A DNA stretch of 17,670 nt from positions 1 through 17,670 of the forward strand of contig JBBDWT010000162.1 of NCBI GenBank assembly GCA_040902705.1, in the 5' to 3' direction. Below the pieces are notes generated by a model, which was not told the origin of the DNA, searched no databases, and saw only the letters and a list, made by a program, of their open reading frames with translations. Made by a program: the position numbers and the translations under genes. Origin of the DNA: DATBSK01 sp040902705. GTDB lineage: Bacteria; Actinomycetota; Acidimicrobiia; IMCC26256; PALSA-555. Of this stretch, positions 5,687 to 13,481 are shown in pieces (position 1 is the stretch's first letter; each line of letters starts with the position of its first letter).

Positions 5687-6039
5687 CCCCGCTCCTTCCG
5701 CGCGCGCCAACCGGCACGCGTCTTCCAGGTGATCGCGCTGCCGAGCAGCAGCGCCGCGAACACGATCAGGTAGGGAGCCCACGACCAGTCGCCGATGAAG
5801 GTGCTCCCGGTCTCGGTCTGGAGCGCGCGCAGGCCTCCCACTCCGAGGAGGATCACGCCGAGGCCGAGCAGGAGCGCCCCGGCGATCCCGAAGCCCGCGT
5901 AGCGCCCGAGCTGGCGGAGCGGGACGATCGTCTCCTGCTTGACGTAGGTGACGACGAGATCCCGCAGCTCCAGCACGAGCTGCGGGAGCGGTGCTCCCGA
6001 CGCGCTCGGGCCGTTGGTCGTGTCCGTGCTCTCCGCCAT
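5683..6039 (-). CDS. Holin-X / phage-holin superfamily III membrane protein
   Basis: The 118-residue product has a hydrophilic N-terminus (1-18), an amphipathic helix with QLVLELRDLVVTYVKQE (20-36), two membrane segments (about 48-70 and 87-105) and an Arg/Lys-rich tail (106-117). This order is that of the actinobacterial Holin-X proteins. These are chromosomal membrane proteins of unknown role, named only for similarity to holins and not implying a prophage. The ATG at 6039 lies 12 nt past the carboxypeptidase stop, and the downstream small membrane protein overlaps it by 4 nt. Together they look like an envelope-related trio. Confidence 0.82.
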   Translation of the reverse strand: MAESTDTTNGPSASGAPLPQLVLELRDLVVTYVKQETIVPLRQLGRYAGFGIAGALLLGLGVILLGVGGLRALQTETGSTFIGDWSWAPYLIVFAALLLGSAITWKTRAGWRARKERG

Positions 6040-6051
6040 CAGGCCGGGAGT

Positions 6052-7551
6052 CTACGGCTGAGAGACCGCGGTCGTGCTGGGTGTGGCCGAGGCGGTCGTG
6101 CTGGGTGTGGTCCCGGCGCCGGGCGCCGGCACCAGCTCGTCGGCCGGGGGTGCGTTCGGGAAGGTGGCGATGATGTCGACGATGCGGCCGCGGAAGGCGA
6201 TCGCGTTCTGCTCCGAGCCGAGCGCGCCGTTCGCGAGGAACGCGAAGCGCAGCGGTCGAGTGACGTCGACGACGCCTGCGAGCGCGCTCGCGCCCTCGAG
6301 CGTCCCCGTCTTGCCACGCACCTTGCCGTCGAGGTTGCTGCTCAGCTGGTCGACGAGCGTGCCCCGCTCACCCGCGATCGAGAGCCCGTCGAGCAACGGC
6401 GCGAACTGCGGCTGCAGCCCGAGGTCGATCACCGCCGCGAGGAGCGCGCACGTCGAGCGGTTGCTCTTGTCGAGCCCCGACCCGTCGACCACGACCGCGT
6501 TCGTCGTCGGCAGGCCCAGCTCGACGAGCTCGGCGGTGATGGCCTGCGTGCCCGCCGCCGTCGTGCCCAGCTGCGACGTCCGCAGCCCGATCTCGCGCGT
6601 GATCATCTCGGACCCGAGGTTGTCACTGGTGCTGAGCTCCTCGCCGACCAGGTCCTTGATCGGCGGCGACGAGACCTTCGCGACCTCGACCGCGCCCTCG
6701 GGCGCCTTCTCGTGGCTGGGGCCGCTGCCGACGTCGACGCCGCGCGCCTCGAGCAGCTCGCCGAGCTTCTCCGCCGCGAAGATCGCCGGGTCGTCCGCGG
6801 CGACGGGCTTCGGCCGGAACTCACGGAAGCCGCTGTTGACGGTCAGTGCGCCGATCGGGCCGACCTGACCCTCGGTCCGGTAGTCAGAGTCCCAGGTCGG
6901 CAGGTACCGGAGGTCCTCGTAGCGCGAGTCGTCGCCGGCGATGCCCTGCGGGATCCGCTTCACTCCGGCCGCGACGATCGAGTCGGCGAGCGCCGCGAGC
7001 GAGGTGGTCGGCGTGCCGCGAAGCTCGGGGATCTGCTCGCGCGCCGCCTGCACCTCTGGTGTCATGACGAGCGGATCGCCGCCTCCCACCAGGAACAGCT
7101 TCTCGACGGTGCCGCCGTCCGGCGCCTGGGCCGCCACCGCCACCGTGTCGAGCGTCGCGTCCGGGCCGAGCACCGCCAGCGCCACGGCCGCGGTCAGCAG
7201 CTTCTGCGTCGAGGCGGGGATCAGCGCCAGGTCCGTGCCGTGGGTCGCGAGGGGCGCGCCACCTTCCGTGACGACGAAGCACGTCTCGACGCCACCGACG
7301 GCGACCGCGGCGTCGAGCTCGGCCTGGAGCCGCTGGGCGCCCACCGCGTCGACGAGTGGCTGCGGGACGCGCCGCGGCGACCACAGCGCGGTGTGGAGCT
7401 CGGGCTGCTCGTCGTCGGCCTCGCGCGTGCTGTCGGGACGCGCGACCGCGTAGGCGCCGCACCCGAGGGCGACGACGACGAGGACGAGCGCGAAGGTGCG
7501 GGTCGGGCTCAGTCGAGCCCCCGGCGTCGGGAGGAGCGCGCGTAGCGCCAC
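6052..7551 (-). CDS. dacB: D-alanyl-D-alanine carboxypeptidase/endopeptidase, PBP4 (DacB) family
   Basis: This 499-residue peptidase S13 protein trims or cleaves peptidoglycan stem peptides outside the membrane. An N-terminal hydrophobic segment (about residues 18-37, after Arg-rich residues) is a signal anchor; Cys31 is a poor lipobox match. The three penicillin-binding motifs are all present: Ser114-Thr-Gln-Lys117, Ser309-Asp-Asn311 and Lys414-Thr-Gly416. A large insertion between the first two motifs is typical of the family. The tail from about residue 470 is Pro/Thr/Ser/Ala-rich and disordered, with an 8-residue repeat. The GTG at 7551 overlaps the end of the upstream acyl-CoA synthetase gene by 43 nt; no later start would keep the signal segment. 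Confidence 0.92.
   Translation of the reverse strand: MALRALLPTPGARLSPTRTFALVLVVVALGCGAYAVARPDSTREADDEQPELHTALWSPRRVPQPLVDAVGAQRLQAELDAAVAVGGVETCFVVTEGGAPLATHGTDLALIPASTQKLLTAAVALAVLGPDATLDTVAVAAQAPDGGTVEKLFLVGGGDPLVMTPEVQAAREQIPELRGTPTTSLAALADSIVAAGVKRIPQGIAGDDSRYEDLRYLPTWDSDYRTEGQVGPIGALTVNSGFREFRPKPVAADDPAIFAAEKLGELLEARGVDVGSGPSHEKAPEGAVEVAKVSSPPIKDLVGEELSTSDNLGSEMITREIGLRTSQLGTTAAGTQAITAELVELGLPTTNAVVVDGSGLDKSNRSTCALLAAVIDLGLQPQFAPLLDGLSIAGERGTLVDQLSSNLDGKVRGKTGTLEGASALAGVVDVTRPLRFAFLANGALGSEQNAIAFRGRIVDIIATFPNAPPADELVPAPGAGTTPSTTASATPSTTAVSQP
6068..6110. repeat. Two tandem 24-nt units encoding the Pro/Thr/Ser tail of DacB
   Basis: A 19-nt identical stretch (GCGGTCGTGCTGGGTGTGG) occurs at 6068-6086 and again at 6092-6110, a period of 24 nt. 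On the minus strand the two units encode TPSTTASA and TPSTTAVS near the C-terminus of the carboxypeptidase. The period is a multiple of three, so gain or loss of units would change tail length without shifting the frame. Confidence 0.8.
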
Positions 7552-8990
7552 AGGTGCTCGAGCGCGCGCACGGCTCGCTGCGCGGTCGGGAAGCAGTACC
7601 GGCCGCTCTCCCGCACCGTCCGCGGGCCGGCGTTGTCGGGATCGGCGACCGCCAGCTCGGTCGCCGTCAGGACCGGCTTGCCGGTCGCCGCCGACACGTC
7701 CGCCGCAGCCTGCGCGAAGCGCGCGTCCTGCCGCTCGTGGTACGCCACGATCCGTTCGAGGTGCTCGTCGGGCCAGAACCTGCCGTCGCGCAGGAGGCGC
7801 GCCTGGTTCGACTGGATCCCCAGGCCCAGGTACACGACCGCGTCGACGTCGGCGTGGCGGGTCACGAGGTCGAGCACCTCGGGGATGGTGTCACGCTTCT
7901 CGCCGCCCGCCAGGTCGATCGGGTTGTTGCGGCTCCAGCGCGGGGGGAGGCGAGTGTCGATCTCGGCGCGAAGATCGTCGGGAAGGACGAGGAGCTCGAG
8001 CTCGGATCGGGTGATGGCATCGGCGGTCACGACCCCCCATCCTCCCGCGGTCGTGAGCACCGCCACCCGCGGGCCCGCGGGCAGCGGCTGCGTCGCGAAC
8101 GCCGCCGCGGCATCGAACGCGTCCTCCACGTCGGCGGCGCGCGTCACATTCGCCTGCCGGCACATGCCGTCGAAGACGGCATCGTCGGACGCCAGTGCAC
8201 CCGTGTGCGATGCCGCCGCGCGCTGCCCGCCCTCCGTCGTGCCACCCTTGAGCAGCACGAGCGGCTTCGCGCGCGCGACGTCGCGGACACGTTCGTAGAA
8301 GGCACGTCCGTTGCCGATACCTTCGACGTACGCGAGTGCGACGCGAGTCTCGGGGTCGGCCGCGAAGTAGTCGAGATAGTCGGGCACGGTCACGGCAGCG
8401 GCGTTGCCGGCCGACACCGCGCGGCTCACTCCGACGCCCGACGCGCGCGCGTAGTTCTGGAACGACGATACGAAGTTTCCCGACTGACTCGCGATCGCGA
8501 TCGCGCCACGTGGTGGGTACGGCGCGACGATCTGCGCGCACAACCCGACGGGGGTCGACACGAGGCCCTGCCCGTTCGGGCCGGCGAGCAGCATGCCGAG
8601 CTCGTCGGCCACGGCCACGAGATGCGCCTCGGCCGCTCGGCCCTGCTCCCCCGCCTCGCCGTAGCCGGCCGACGTCAGGAAGGCGGCGCGCACCCCGCGG
8701 CGTGCGCACGCTCGCAGCAGTGCTTCGTTGGCGGGCGCTGGAGTGCATACGAAGACGAGATCGATCGGCGCGTCCTCGGGCAGCTCGTCGACAGAGCGCG
8801 CGATGGGCACACCCAGCACCTCACCGCCTTCGAGGTTCGTCCCGCACACCGCTCCCTCGTAGCCCTGGGTGAGCAGGTTGTGCAGCGCGACGAACCCGAA
8901 CTTGCCGGGGTGGCTCGACACGCCGGCGACGAGCACGCCACGCGGCTCGAACAGCGCGCCGAAGCGTTCGGGTGCGATGCGCGCCCTCAC
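7509..8990 (-). CDS. NDP-forming acyl-CoA synthetase, alpha subunit (CoA-binding)
   Basis: This 493-residue protein has an N-terminal Rossmann CoA-binding domain (about 10-135, with GVSSHPGKFGF at 23-33 and LLAGPNGQGL at 134-143). Succinyl-CoA-ligase-like domains follow, with SQSGNF at 169-174, SAGNAAAV at 193-200 and SHTGAL at 261-266 holding the presumed phosphohistidine (His262). Such enzymes interconvert acyl-CoA, NDP and phosphate with a free acid, CoA and NTP, through a phosphoenzyme shared with an ATP-grasp beta subunit. The GTG at 8990 overlaps the beta stop in GTGA, and the CoA-binding domain starts at once. Frames upstream of it are antisense-like Arg-rich noise. The acid used is not evident. 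Confidence 0.9.
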   Translation of the reverse strand: MRARIAPERFGALFEPRGVLVAGVSSHPGKFGFVALHNLLTQGYEGAVCGTNLEGGEVLGVPIARSVDELPEDAPIDLVFVCTPAPANEALLRACARRGVRAAFLTSAGYGEAGEQGRAAEAHLVAVADELGMLLAGPNGQGLVSTPVGLCAQIVAPYPPRGAIAIASQSGNFVSSFQNYARASGVGVSRAVSAGNAAAVTVPDYLDYFAADPETRVALAYVEGIGNGRAFYERVRDVARAKPLVLLKGGTTEGGQRAAASHTGALASDDAVFDGMCRQANVTRAADVEDAFDAAAAFATQPLPAGPRVAVLTTAGGWGVVTADAITRSELELLVLPDDLRAEIDTRLPPRWSRNNPIDLAGGEKRDTIPEVLDLVTRHADVDAVVYLGLGIQSNQARLLRDGRFWPDEHLERIVAYHERQDARFAQAAADVSAATGKPVLTATELAVADPDNAGPRTVRESGRYCFPTAQRAVRALEHLWRYARSSRRRGLD

Positions 8991-9634
8991 TTCGTCTCCA
9001 CCAGGGCATCCACCGCGATCGGGGTGCCCTCGGTGTCGACCAGGAGCGGGTTGACGTCGACGCTGACCACGTCGTCGCGCTCCCCCGCGAGCCGCGAGAG
9101 TGCCAGGAGGACTGCCGCGACGGCGGCACGGTCGACCGGTGCTTCCCCCCGCACCGGCCCGAGCAGGGCCTGCGCGGCGAGGTCGTCGAGCATCTCCTCG
9201 GCATCGGCCGGCTCGATCGGCGCGAGCCGGAACGCCACGTCGGCGAGGGCTTCGGCGAGCACGCCACCGATGCCGACCATGACGCACGGACCGAACTGCG
9301 GGTCGCGATGGACGCCGACGATCAGCTCACGGATCCCCTGCACCATCGGCGCGACGAGGACGGCCACCTCGCCGTCGTCGGGACGCGCGGCCGCGAGCAG
9401 CTCCCCGGCTGCGGCCGCGACCTCCTCCGGTGTGCTCAGACCGAGACGGACGAGCCCACGCTCGGTCTTGTGGGCGATGCCGTCGCCCGCGAGCTTCGCC
9501 ACGACCGGGAAGCCCAGCTCCCGGGCCGCGGCGACGGCCGCGTCGGCATCCGCGACGACGCGCTCGGTCACGCAAGGCACGCCGTACGAGGCGAGCAACG
9601 ACTTCGATTCGGGCTCCGAGAGCGTGCGCGTCAT
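8987..9634 (-). CDS. NDP-forming acyl-CoA synthetase, beta subunit (ATP-grasp)
   Basis: This 215-residue ATP-grasp protein matches the beta part of ADP-forming acyl-CoA synthetases. It has the N-terminal helix with LLASYGVP (13-20), GFPVVAKLAGDGIAHKTERG (41-60) for nucleotide binding, a central MVQGIRELIVGVHRDPQFGP stretch, GIGGVLAEAL, and the C-terminal VSVDVNPLLV for Mg-nucleotide. It works with the alpha subunit encoded directly downstream with a 4-nt overlap. In many bacteria the two parts are fused; here they are separate, as in several archaea. The ATG at 9634 lies 18 nt past the stop of the AMP-forming ligase gene. Confidence 0.9.
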   Translation of the reverse strand: MTRTLSEPESKSLLASYGVPCVTERVVADADAAVAAARELGFPVVAKLAGDGIAHKTERGLVRLGLSTPEEVAAAAGELLAAARPDDGEVAVLVAPMVQGIRELIVGVHRDPQFGPCVMVGIGGVLAEALADVAFRLAPIEPADAEEMLDDLAAQALLGPVRGEAPVDRAAVAAVLLALSRLAGERDDVVSVDVNPLLVDTEGTPIAVDALVETK

Positions 9635-9652
9635 GGTGCTCGTGAGACGTGG

Positions 9653-11203
9653 TCAGACCGCGCTGGCGCGGTCCGCCCAGAACTCGTCGCGGAGGACGCG
9701 CTTCAGAAGCTTTCCGGAGTCCGTGCGCGGCAGCTCGTCGCGCAGCTCGTACTGGCGCGGGCGCTTGTACCGGCCGACACGCGCTTCGACGAAGGAGCGG
9801 AGCTCGTCGATCGAGATCGACTCACCCGGCTTGGCTTGCACGATGGCGAAGACCGACTCGCCCCACTCGTCGTCGGGGACGCCGATGATGGCCGCGTCCA
9901 GGACCTGAGGATGCGCGTAGAGCACTGCCTCGATCTCGGCGGGATAGATGTTGACCCCACCGGAGATGATCATGTCCTTCTTGCGGTCCCGGATCGAGAG
10001 GTAGCCCTCGGCGTCGATCGACGCGACGTCGCCGACCGACTTCCAGTCGCCGGCGTCGATCTCGGTGAGCTGCTCCGAGGTGCGGTGGTACCCGTCCATC
10101 GCGAGCTGCGTGCGGATGAACAGCTCGCCCGGTTCGTCGAGGTCTGCGTCGGTGCCGTCGTCGCGGACGATCCGTACCTCGATCGGGCCGTACGTCTTCC
10201 CGCACGACCCCGGCTTGCGCATCTGGTCCTCGGGCTTCAGGACGGTGACGATGCCGAGCTCGGTCGACCCGTAGACCTCGTAGAGGAACCAGTCGCCGAG
10301 CTTCTCGTAGGTCTCCTGCTTCAGCGGGTACGGCACGGGAGCCGCGTTGGCGATGAAGCAGCGCATCGACGACAGGTCGGCGCGCGCGAGCTCGCCCGGC
10401 GGGAGGCTGACGATGCGCTTGAGCTGGGTCGGCGCCGAGAACGTGTTCGTGACCCGGTGCTCGGCGACGAGCCGCAGCCACGTCGCCGCGTCGAACTTGC
10501 GGAGGATCACGATCGGGCTTCCCATCGTGTGCGCGAGCGACGCGAACGCGAGCGGCCCGGAGTGGTACAGGGGGCCCGTCGTGAGGTGGATCTCCTTGCC
10601 GGGCTGGAGGCCGAGCTCGCCGAGGAGCGCGAACACCGTGCCGGGGTCGGTGGTCGTCCGCAGTGCGCCCTTCGGCTTCCCCGTCGTGCCTGACGTGTAG
10701 ATCATCGACGCGCCGGCCGTCGTGTCGGGCGCGCTCGCCGGCTCGGCGTCGGGTTGGCCGGCGACGATGTCGGCCCAATCGTGGAAGCCCGGTGGGACGT
10801 CGCCCCCGAACACGACGACGCCCTTCAGCTTCGCGAGGCGGTGGCTCACCTCCGCGAGCAGCGGCGCCTGCTCCGCGTCGACGACCACGAGCGTCGCGTC
10901 GGAGTTGTCGATGACGTACGCCATCTCCTCGGCAGTGAACCGGTACGAGAGGGGCACAGCGGTGAGCCCGGCCTTGCGGGCCGCGTGGATCGTCGCGAGC
11001 ACCTCGAGCGAGTTCGGACCGCACCACACCATCCGGTCGCCGCGCTCGGCACCGAGCCCCACGAGCCCGTGCGCGAGACGGTTCACGAGTGAGTTGAGCT
11101 CGAGAAAGGTGGTCGCCGACGGATGACCGCCGCCCGCCGCGTCGACGATGACCGCCGGAGCGTCGGGCGTGGTCTCGGCATGGGCTGCGAGCAGGTCCGC
11201 CAC
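9653..11203 (-). CDS. AMP-forming acyl-CoA synthetase (ANL superfamily)
   Basis: This 516-residue adenylating enzyme joins a carboxylic acid to CoA through an acyl-AMP. Motifs in order: YTSGTTGKPKG at 169-179 (ATP loop), YGSTE at 311-315, GDVA at 391-394, YLSIRDRKKDMI at 401-412 (hinge) and the catalytic lysine in RTDSGKLLKR near residue 498. Length is normal. The chain length of the substrate cannot be told; the PLYHSGPLAF segment is common in fatty or aromatic acid ligases. The GTG at 11203 is preferred because the protein then begins with the usual ADLLAAHAE helix and GGGGGGAA lies about 10 nt upstream. A TTG at 11248 would add 15 unconserved-looking residues. It probably leads the long minus-strand operon. 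Confidence 0.92.
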   Translation of the reverse strand: MADLLAAHAETTPDAPAVIVDAAGGGHPSATTFLELNSLVNRLAHGLVGLGAERGDRMVWCGPNSLEVLATIHAARKAGLTAVPLSYRFTAEEMAYVIDNSDATLVVVDAEQAPLLAEVSHRLAKLKGVVVFGGDVPPGFHDWADIVAGQPDAEPASAPDTTAGASMIYTSGTTGKPKGALRTTTDPGTVFALLGELGLQPGKEIHLTTGPLYHSGPLAFASLAHTMGSPIVILRKFDAATWLRLVAEHRVTNTFSAPTQLKRIVSLPPGELARADLSSMRCFIANAAPVPYPLKQETYEKLGDWFLYEVYGSTELGIVTVLKPEDQMRKPGSCGKTYGPIEVRIVRDDGTDADLDEPGELFIRTQLAMDGYHRTSEQLTEIDAGDWKSVGDVASIDAEGYLSIRDRKKDMIISGGVNIYPAEIEAVLYAHPQVLDAAIIGVPDDEWGESVFAIVQAKPGESISIDELRSFVEARVGRYKRPRQYELRDELPRTDSGKLLKRVLRDEFWADRASAV

Positions 11204-11268
11204 GTGCGCGTCGTTCCCCCCGTCCGGCCGTCGCCGCTGTGGCGACAAGGAGGCCGTAGCCTACCGTC
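11204..11268. promoter_or_regulatory. Divergent promoter region with overlapping -10 hexamers and an inverted repeat
   Basis: GTAGCCTAC (11256-11264) is a near-palindrome. It reads TAGCCT (11257-11262) on the plus strand, 6 nt before the GH84 GTG, and TAGGCT (11263-11258) on the minus strand, which would give the acyl-CoA ligase a leader of about 50 nt. GTCGCC-N5-GGCGAC (11230-11246) is a perfect 6-bp inverted repeat that could be an operator for both directions. AAGGAGG at 11247-11253 looks like a Shine-Dalgarno sequence but is 15 nt from the GTG, too far for normal use. No convincing -35 is seen on either strand. Confidence 0.45.
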
Positions 11269-12774
11269 GTGTCTCGTCCGGTCCCCCTGCGCGGTGTGAT
11301 CGAGGGGTTCTACGGACCACCGTGGTCGCACGGAGCGCGCCTCGACGTGATCGAGTTCATCGGCGCACGCGGGATGAACAGCTACGTGTACGCGCCCAAG
11401 GGCGACCCCAAGCATCGCGACCGGTGGCGCGAGCCCTACGACGCGGTCGAGCTGCGGACGTTCGAAGCACTCGCGTCGGCGTGCCGGCGGAGCTCGGTGC
11501 GGCTCGGGTTCGCGCTGTCACCCGGTGTCGACATCACCTACGACGACGACGCCGACCGGGACGCGGTCCTGGCGAAGCTCGCACCGATGCTCGACATCGG
11601 CATCGACTGGTTCGTGCTCGCGCTCGACGACATCCCGAACCGGCCGGGGCTCGCCCACGAGCAGGCGGCGCTGACCGGGTGGCTCCTCGACGCGCTGGCG
11701 GCGCGCCGCGCCGACGCACGCTGCTCCCTGGTGCCGACGGAGTACATGGGGACCCGGCCGAGCCCCTCGATCACGACGCTCTCGGCCGAGCTCCCCGGCG
11801 AGGTCGACGTCTTCTGGACCGGGCCGACGGTCTGCTCGCCCACCATCACGGCCGCCGACGCCGGCGCCTGGCGCGATGCTGTCGGCGGACGGCCGTTGCT
11901 GCTGTGGGACAACTACCCCGTCAACGACGCATTCATGGAGCGCGAGCTGCACCTCGGCCCGTACCGGGGCCGCGACCCCGGGCTGACCGACGTGCTCGAC
12001 GGGATCCTCTGCAACCCGATGCTCCAACCCCGAGCGTCGCTCGTCGCGCTCGGCACGGCCGCCGAGTACCTGCGCGCCCCGGCCGCCTACGACGAGGACA
12101 CCGCCTGGGAGCGGGCGATCGACGACGTCGGCGGCCGGCATGCCTCGCTCCTCCGGCCGGTGGCCCGCGCGTGCTGTGACGGACCGCTCGCCGAGCCCGA
12201 GCACCTCCCGGCGGCCGCGTTGACGGACGCCGTCGCCGAGACGGTCGACGATGCGAGCTGGACCGACGCGGCGGTCGCGCTGCGCGACGAGCTGCACGCA
12301 CTGCGCGTGAGCGCGCGCGCGTGGGATGCCGACGATCCGCTGCGTGACGAGCTTGCGCCGTGGCTCGAGCAGGCCGGTCGTGAGGTTGACGCCGCGCTCG
12401 CGGCGCTTCGGCTGATCCAGCAGACCCATCCGATCACCGCGGTCGTCGACGGCGAGACGCGGATCGCGCCACCCGACCCCGAGTCCACGATGGTCCACGC
12501 GCTCGCGCTGCTGTTCATCTGGAGTGCGACACGCGACGCCCCACGGCGGGTCGTCCTCGGCCCGCGGTTCGTGGTGCATCCAGCCGTGGTGCAGCGCGCC
12601 GACGGGAGCCCCGCGCTCGATGTCGCGCTCGCGCTCCGCGAAGACGCGTCCGTCGTCGACCGGCTCGCACGCATCGCACTGGCGCGGTACTCCCGCGCCG
12701 GCACCGGAGCCGCTCCGGTGAGCGCCGTCGCCGACATCGCTTCACTCCCCTTCCCCGATGCGCGACTGTCGTGA
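11269..12774 (+). CDS. GH84 beta-N-acetylglucosaminidase (O-GlcNAcase-like)
   Basis: This 501-residue protein belongs to glycoside hydrolase family 84. The N-terminal TIM barrel (about 5-280) shows RGVIEGFYGPPWSH (8-21), YVYAPKGDPKHRDRWREPY (39-57), the catalytic Asp pair in ALDDI (Asp120-Asp121), WTGPTVCS (183-190), WDNYPVND (213-220) and CNPM (248-251). A helical region at about 315-405 resembles the stalk domain; the last about 95 residues are unassigned. GH84 enzymes remove terminal beta-GlcNAc by substrate-assisted catalysis. There is no signal peptide, so it should act in the cytosol. An in-frame TAG at 11257 leaves the GTG at 11269 as the start. The glycosyltransferase downstream overlaps by 4 nt. 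Confidence 0.92.
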   Translation: MSRPVPLRGVIEGFYGPPWSHGARLDVIEFIGARGMNSYVYAPKGDPKHRDRWREPYDAVELRTFEALASACRRSSVRLGFALSPGVDITYDDDADRDAVLAKLAPMLDIGIDWFVLALDDIPNRPGLAHEQAALTGWLLDALAARRADARCSLVPTEYMGTRPSPSITTLSAELPGEVDVFWTGPTVCSPTITAADAGAWRDAVGGRPLLLWDNYPVNDAFMERELHLGPYRGRDPGLTDVLDGILCNPMLQPRASLVALGTAAEYLRAPAAYDEDTAWERAIDDVGGRHASLLRPVARACCDGPLAEPEHLPAAALTDAVAETVDDASWTDAAVALRDELHALRVSARAWDADDPLRDELAPWLEQAGREVDAALAALRLIQQTHPITAVVDGETRIAPPDPESTMVHALALLFIWSATRDAPRRVVLGPRFVVHPAVVQRADGSPALDVALALREDASVVDRLARIALARYSRAGTGAAPVSAVADIASLPFPDARLS

Positions 12775-13481
12775 TCTCCGTCGTCATGCCTGCCCACAAC
12801 GAGGCTGAGCTCCTGCGAGCCTCGGTGACCGAGGTCGTCGCCGGCCTCCGCACCCGGGCCGAGCCGTTCGAGGTGCTCGTCGTCGAGAACGGGTCGACCG
12901 ACACCACCCTCGAGCTCGCCCGCACCCTTGCGGCGGAGCACGACGAGGTCCGCGCGATCACGCGGCCCGACGCGGACTACGGCGCCGCGTTGCGTCAGGG
13001 GCTGCTCGTTGCCACGGGAGACGTGGTCATCACCTTCGACGTCGACTACTACGACCTGGAGTTCCTGGCCAAGGCGGTCGGCACCGTGGGACCGGCCCCC
13101 GCGCCGGCGATCGTCGTCGGGTCCAAGCGCGGGCCCGGGGCCGACGACCGGCGCTCGTGGGGCCGACGCCTCGTGACGTGGGTGTTCGCGATGCTGCTGC
13201 GCCTCGTCTTCGGACTGCGGGTCTCCGACACGCACGGCATGAAGGGGATGGAGCGCACCCGGGCATCCGCCCTCGCGCGGGAGTGCCGCTTCGACCGGGA
13301 TCTCTTCGACACCGAACTCGTGATCCGGGCCGAGCGCGCCGGGCTGGGCGTGACCGAGATCCCCGTGACCGTGAGCGAACGACGGCCCTCGCGCACGTCG
13401 ATCCTCCGGAGGGTCCCCCGGTCGCTGTGGGGGCTCGCTCGTCTCCGGATCGGGCTCAGGCGCGAGCCCGCACCCACATGA
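12771..13481 (+). CDS. Family 2 glycosyltransferase
   Basis: This 236-residue GT-A fold enzyme begins with VVMPAHNEAELL (4-15) and continues with LVVENGSTDTT (36-46), a D-x-D metal site in ITFDVDYYD (87-95, Asp90 and Asp92) and the acceptor-side DTELVIRAERAGL (180-192). The layout matches DPM1/polyprenyl-phosphate glycosyltransferases. A hydrophobic stretch (136-149, WVFAMLLRLVFGL) may bring it to the membrane, but there are no C-terminal membrane helices. The donor and acceptor are not evident. Its start overlaps the GH84 stop in GTGA and its own stop overlaps nagA in ATGA, so it is translated with two GlcNAc-metabolism enzymes. Confidence 0.9.
   Translation: MISVVMPAHNEAELLRASVTEVVAGLRTRAEPFEVLVVENGSTDTTLELARTLAAEHDEVRAITRPDADYGAALRQGLLVATGDVVITFDVDYYDLEFLAKAVGTVGPAPAPAIVVGSKRGPGADDRRSWGRRLVTWVFAMLLRLVFGLRVSDTHGMKGMERTRASALARECRFDRDLFDTELVIRAERAGLGVTEIPVTVSERRPSRTSILRRVPRSLWGLARLRIGLRREPAPT

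Noticed and set aside
5683..6039. Holin-X gene as evidence of a prophage
   Set aside because: No other phage genes, integrase or attachment site is present. The gene sits inside a housekeeping operon, and such proteins are common chromosomal genes in actinobacteria.
7356..9908. Very long plus-strand open frame opposite dacB and the acyl-CoA synthetase subunits
   Set aside because: It is Arg/Ala/Ser-rich with no recognisable domain. It lies antisense to three genes with clear catalytic motifs, and is a by-product of very high G/C content in codon position three.
8972..10693. Long plus-strand open frame opposite the acyl-CoA ligase and beta subunit
   Set aside because: The opposite strand has full ANL and ATP-grasp motifs. 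The plus product is a low-complexity Arg/Asp/Val/Leu-rich sequence typical of antisense frames in GC-rich DNA.
11204..11248. TTG start at 11248 for the acyl-CoA ligase
   Set aside because: It would add 15 Arg/Pro/Gly-rich residues before the normal family start and lie only 9 nt after the -10. GTG at 11203 has a G-rich ribosome site and the expected N-terminus.
11247..11253. AAGGAGG as the ribosome binding site of the GH84 gene
   Set aside because: It lies 15 nt before the only usable start codon, and an in-frame TAG at 11257 excludes an earlier start. The TANNNT spacing favours a leaderless transcript.
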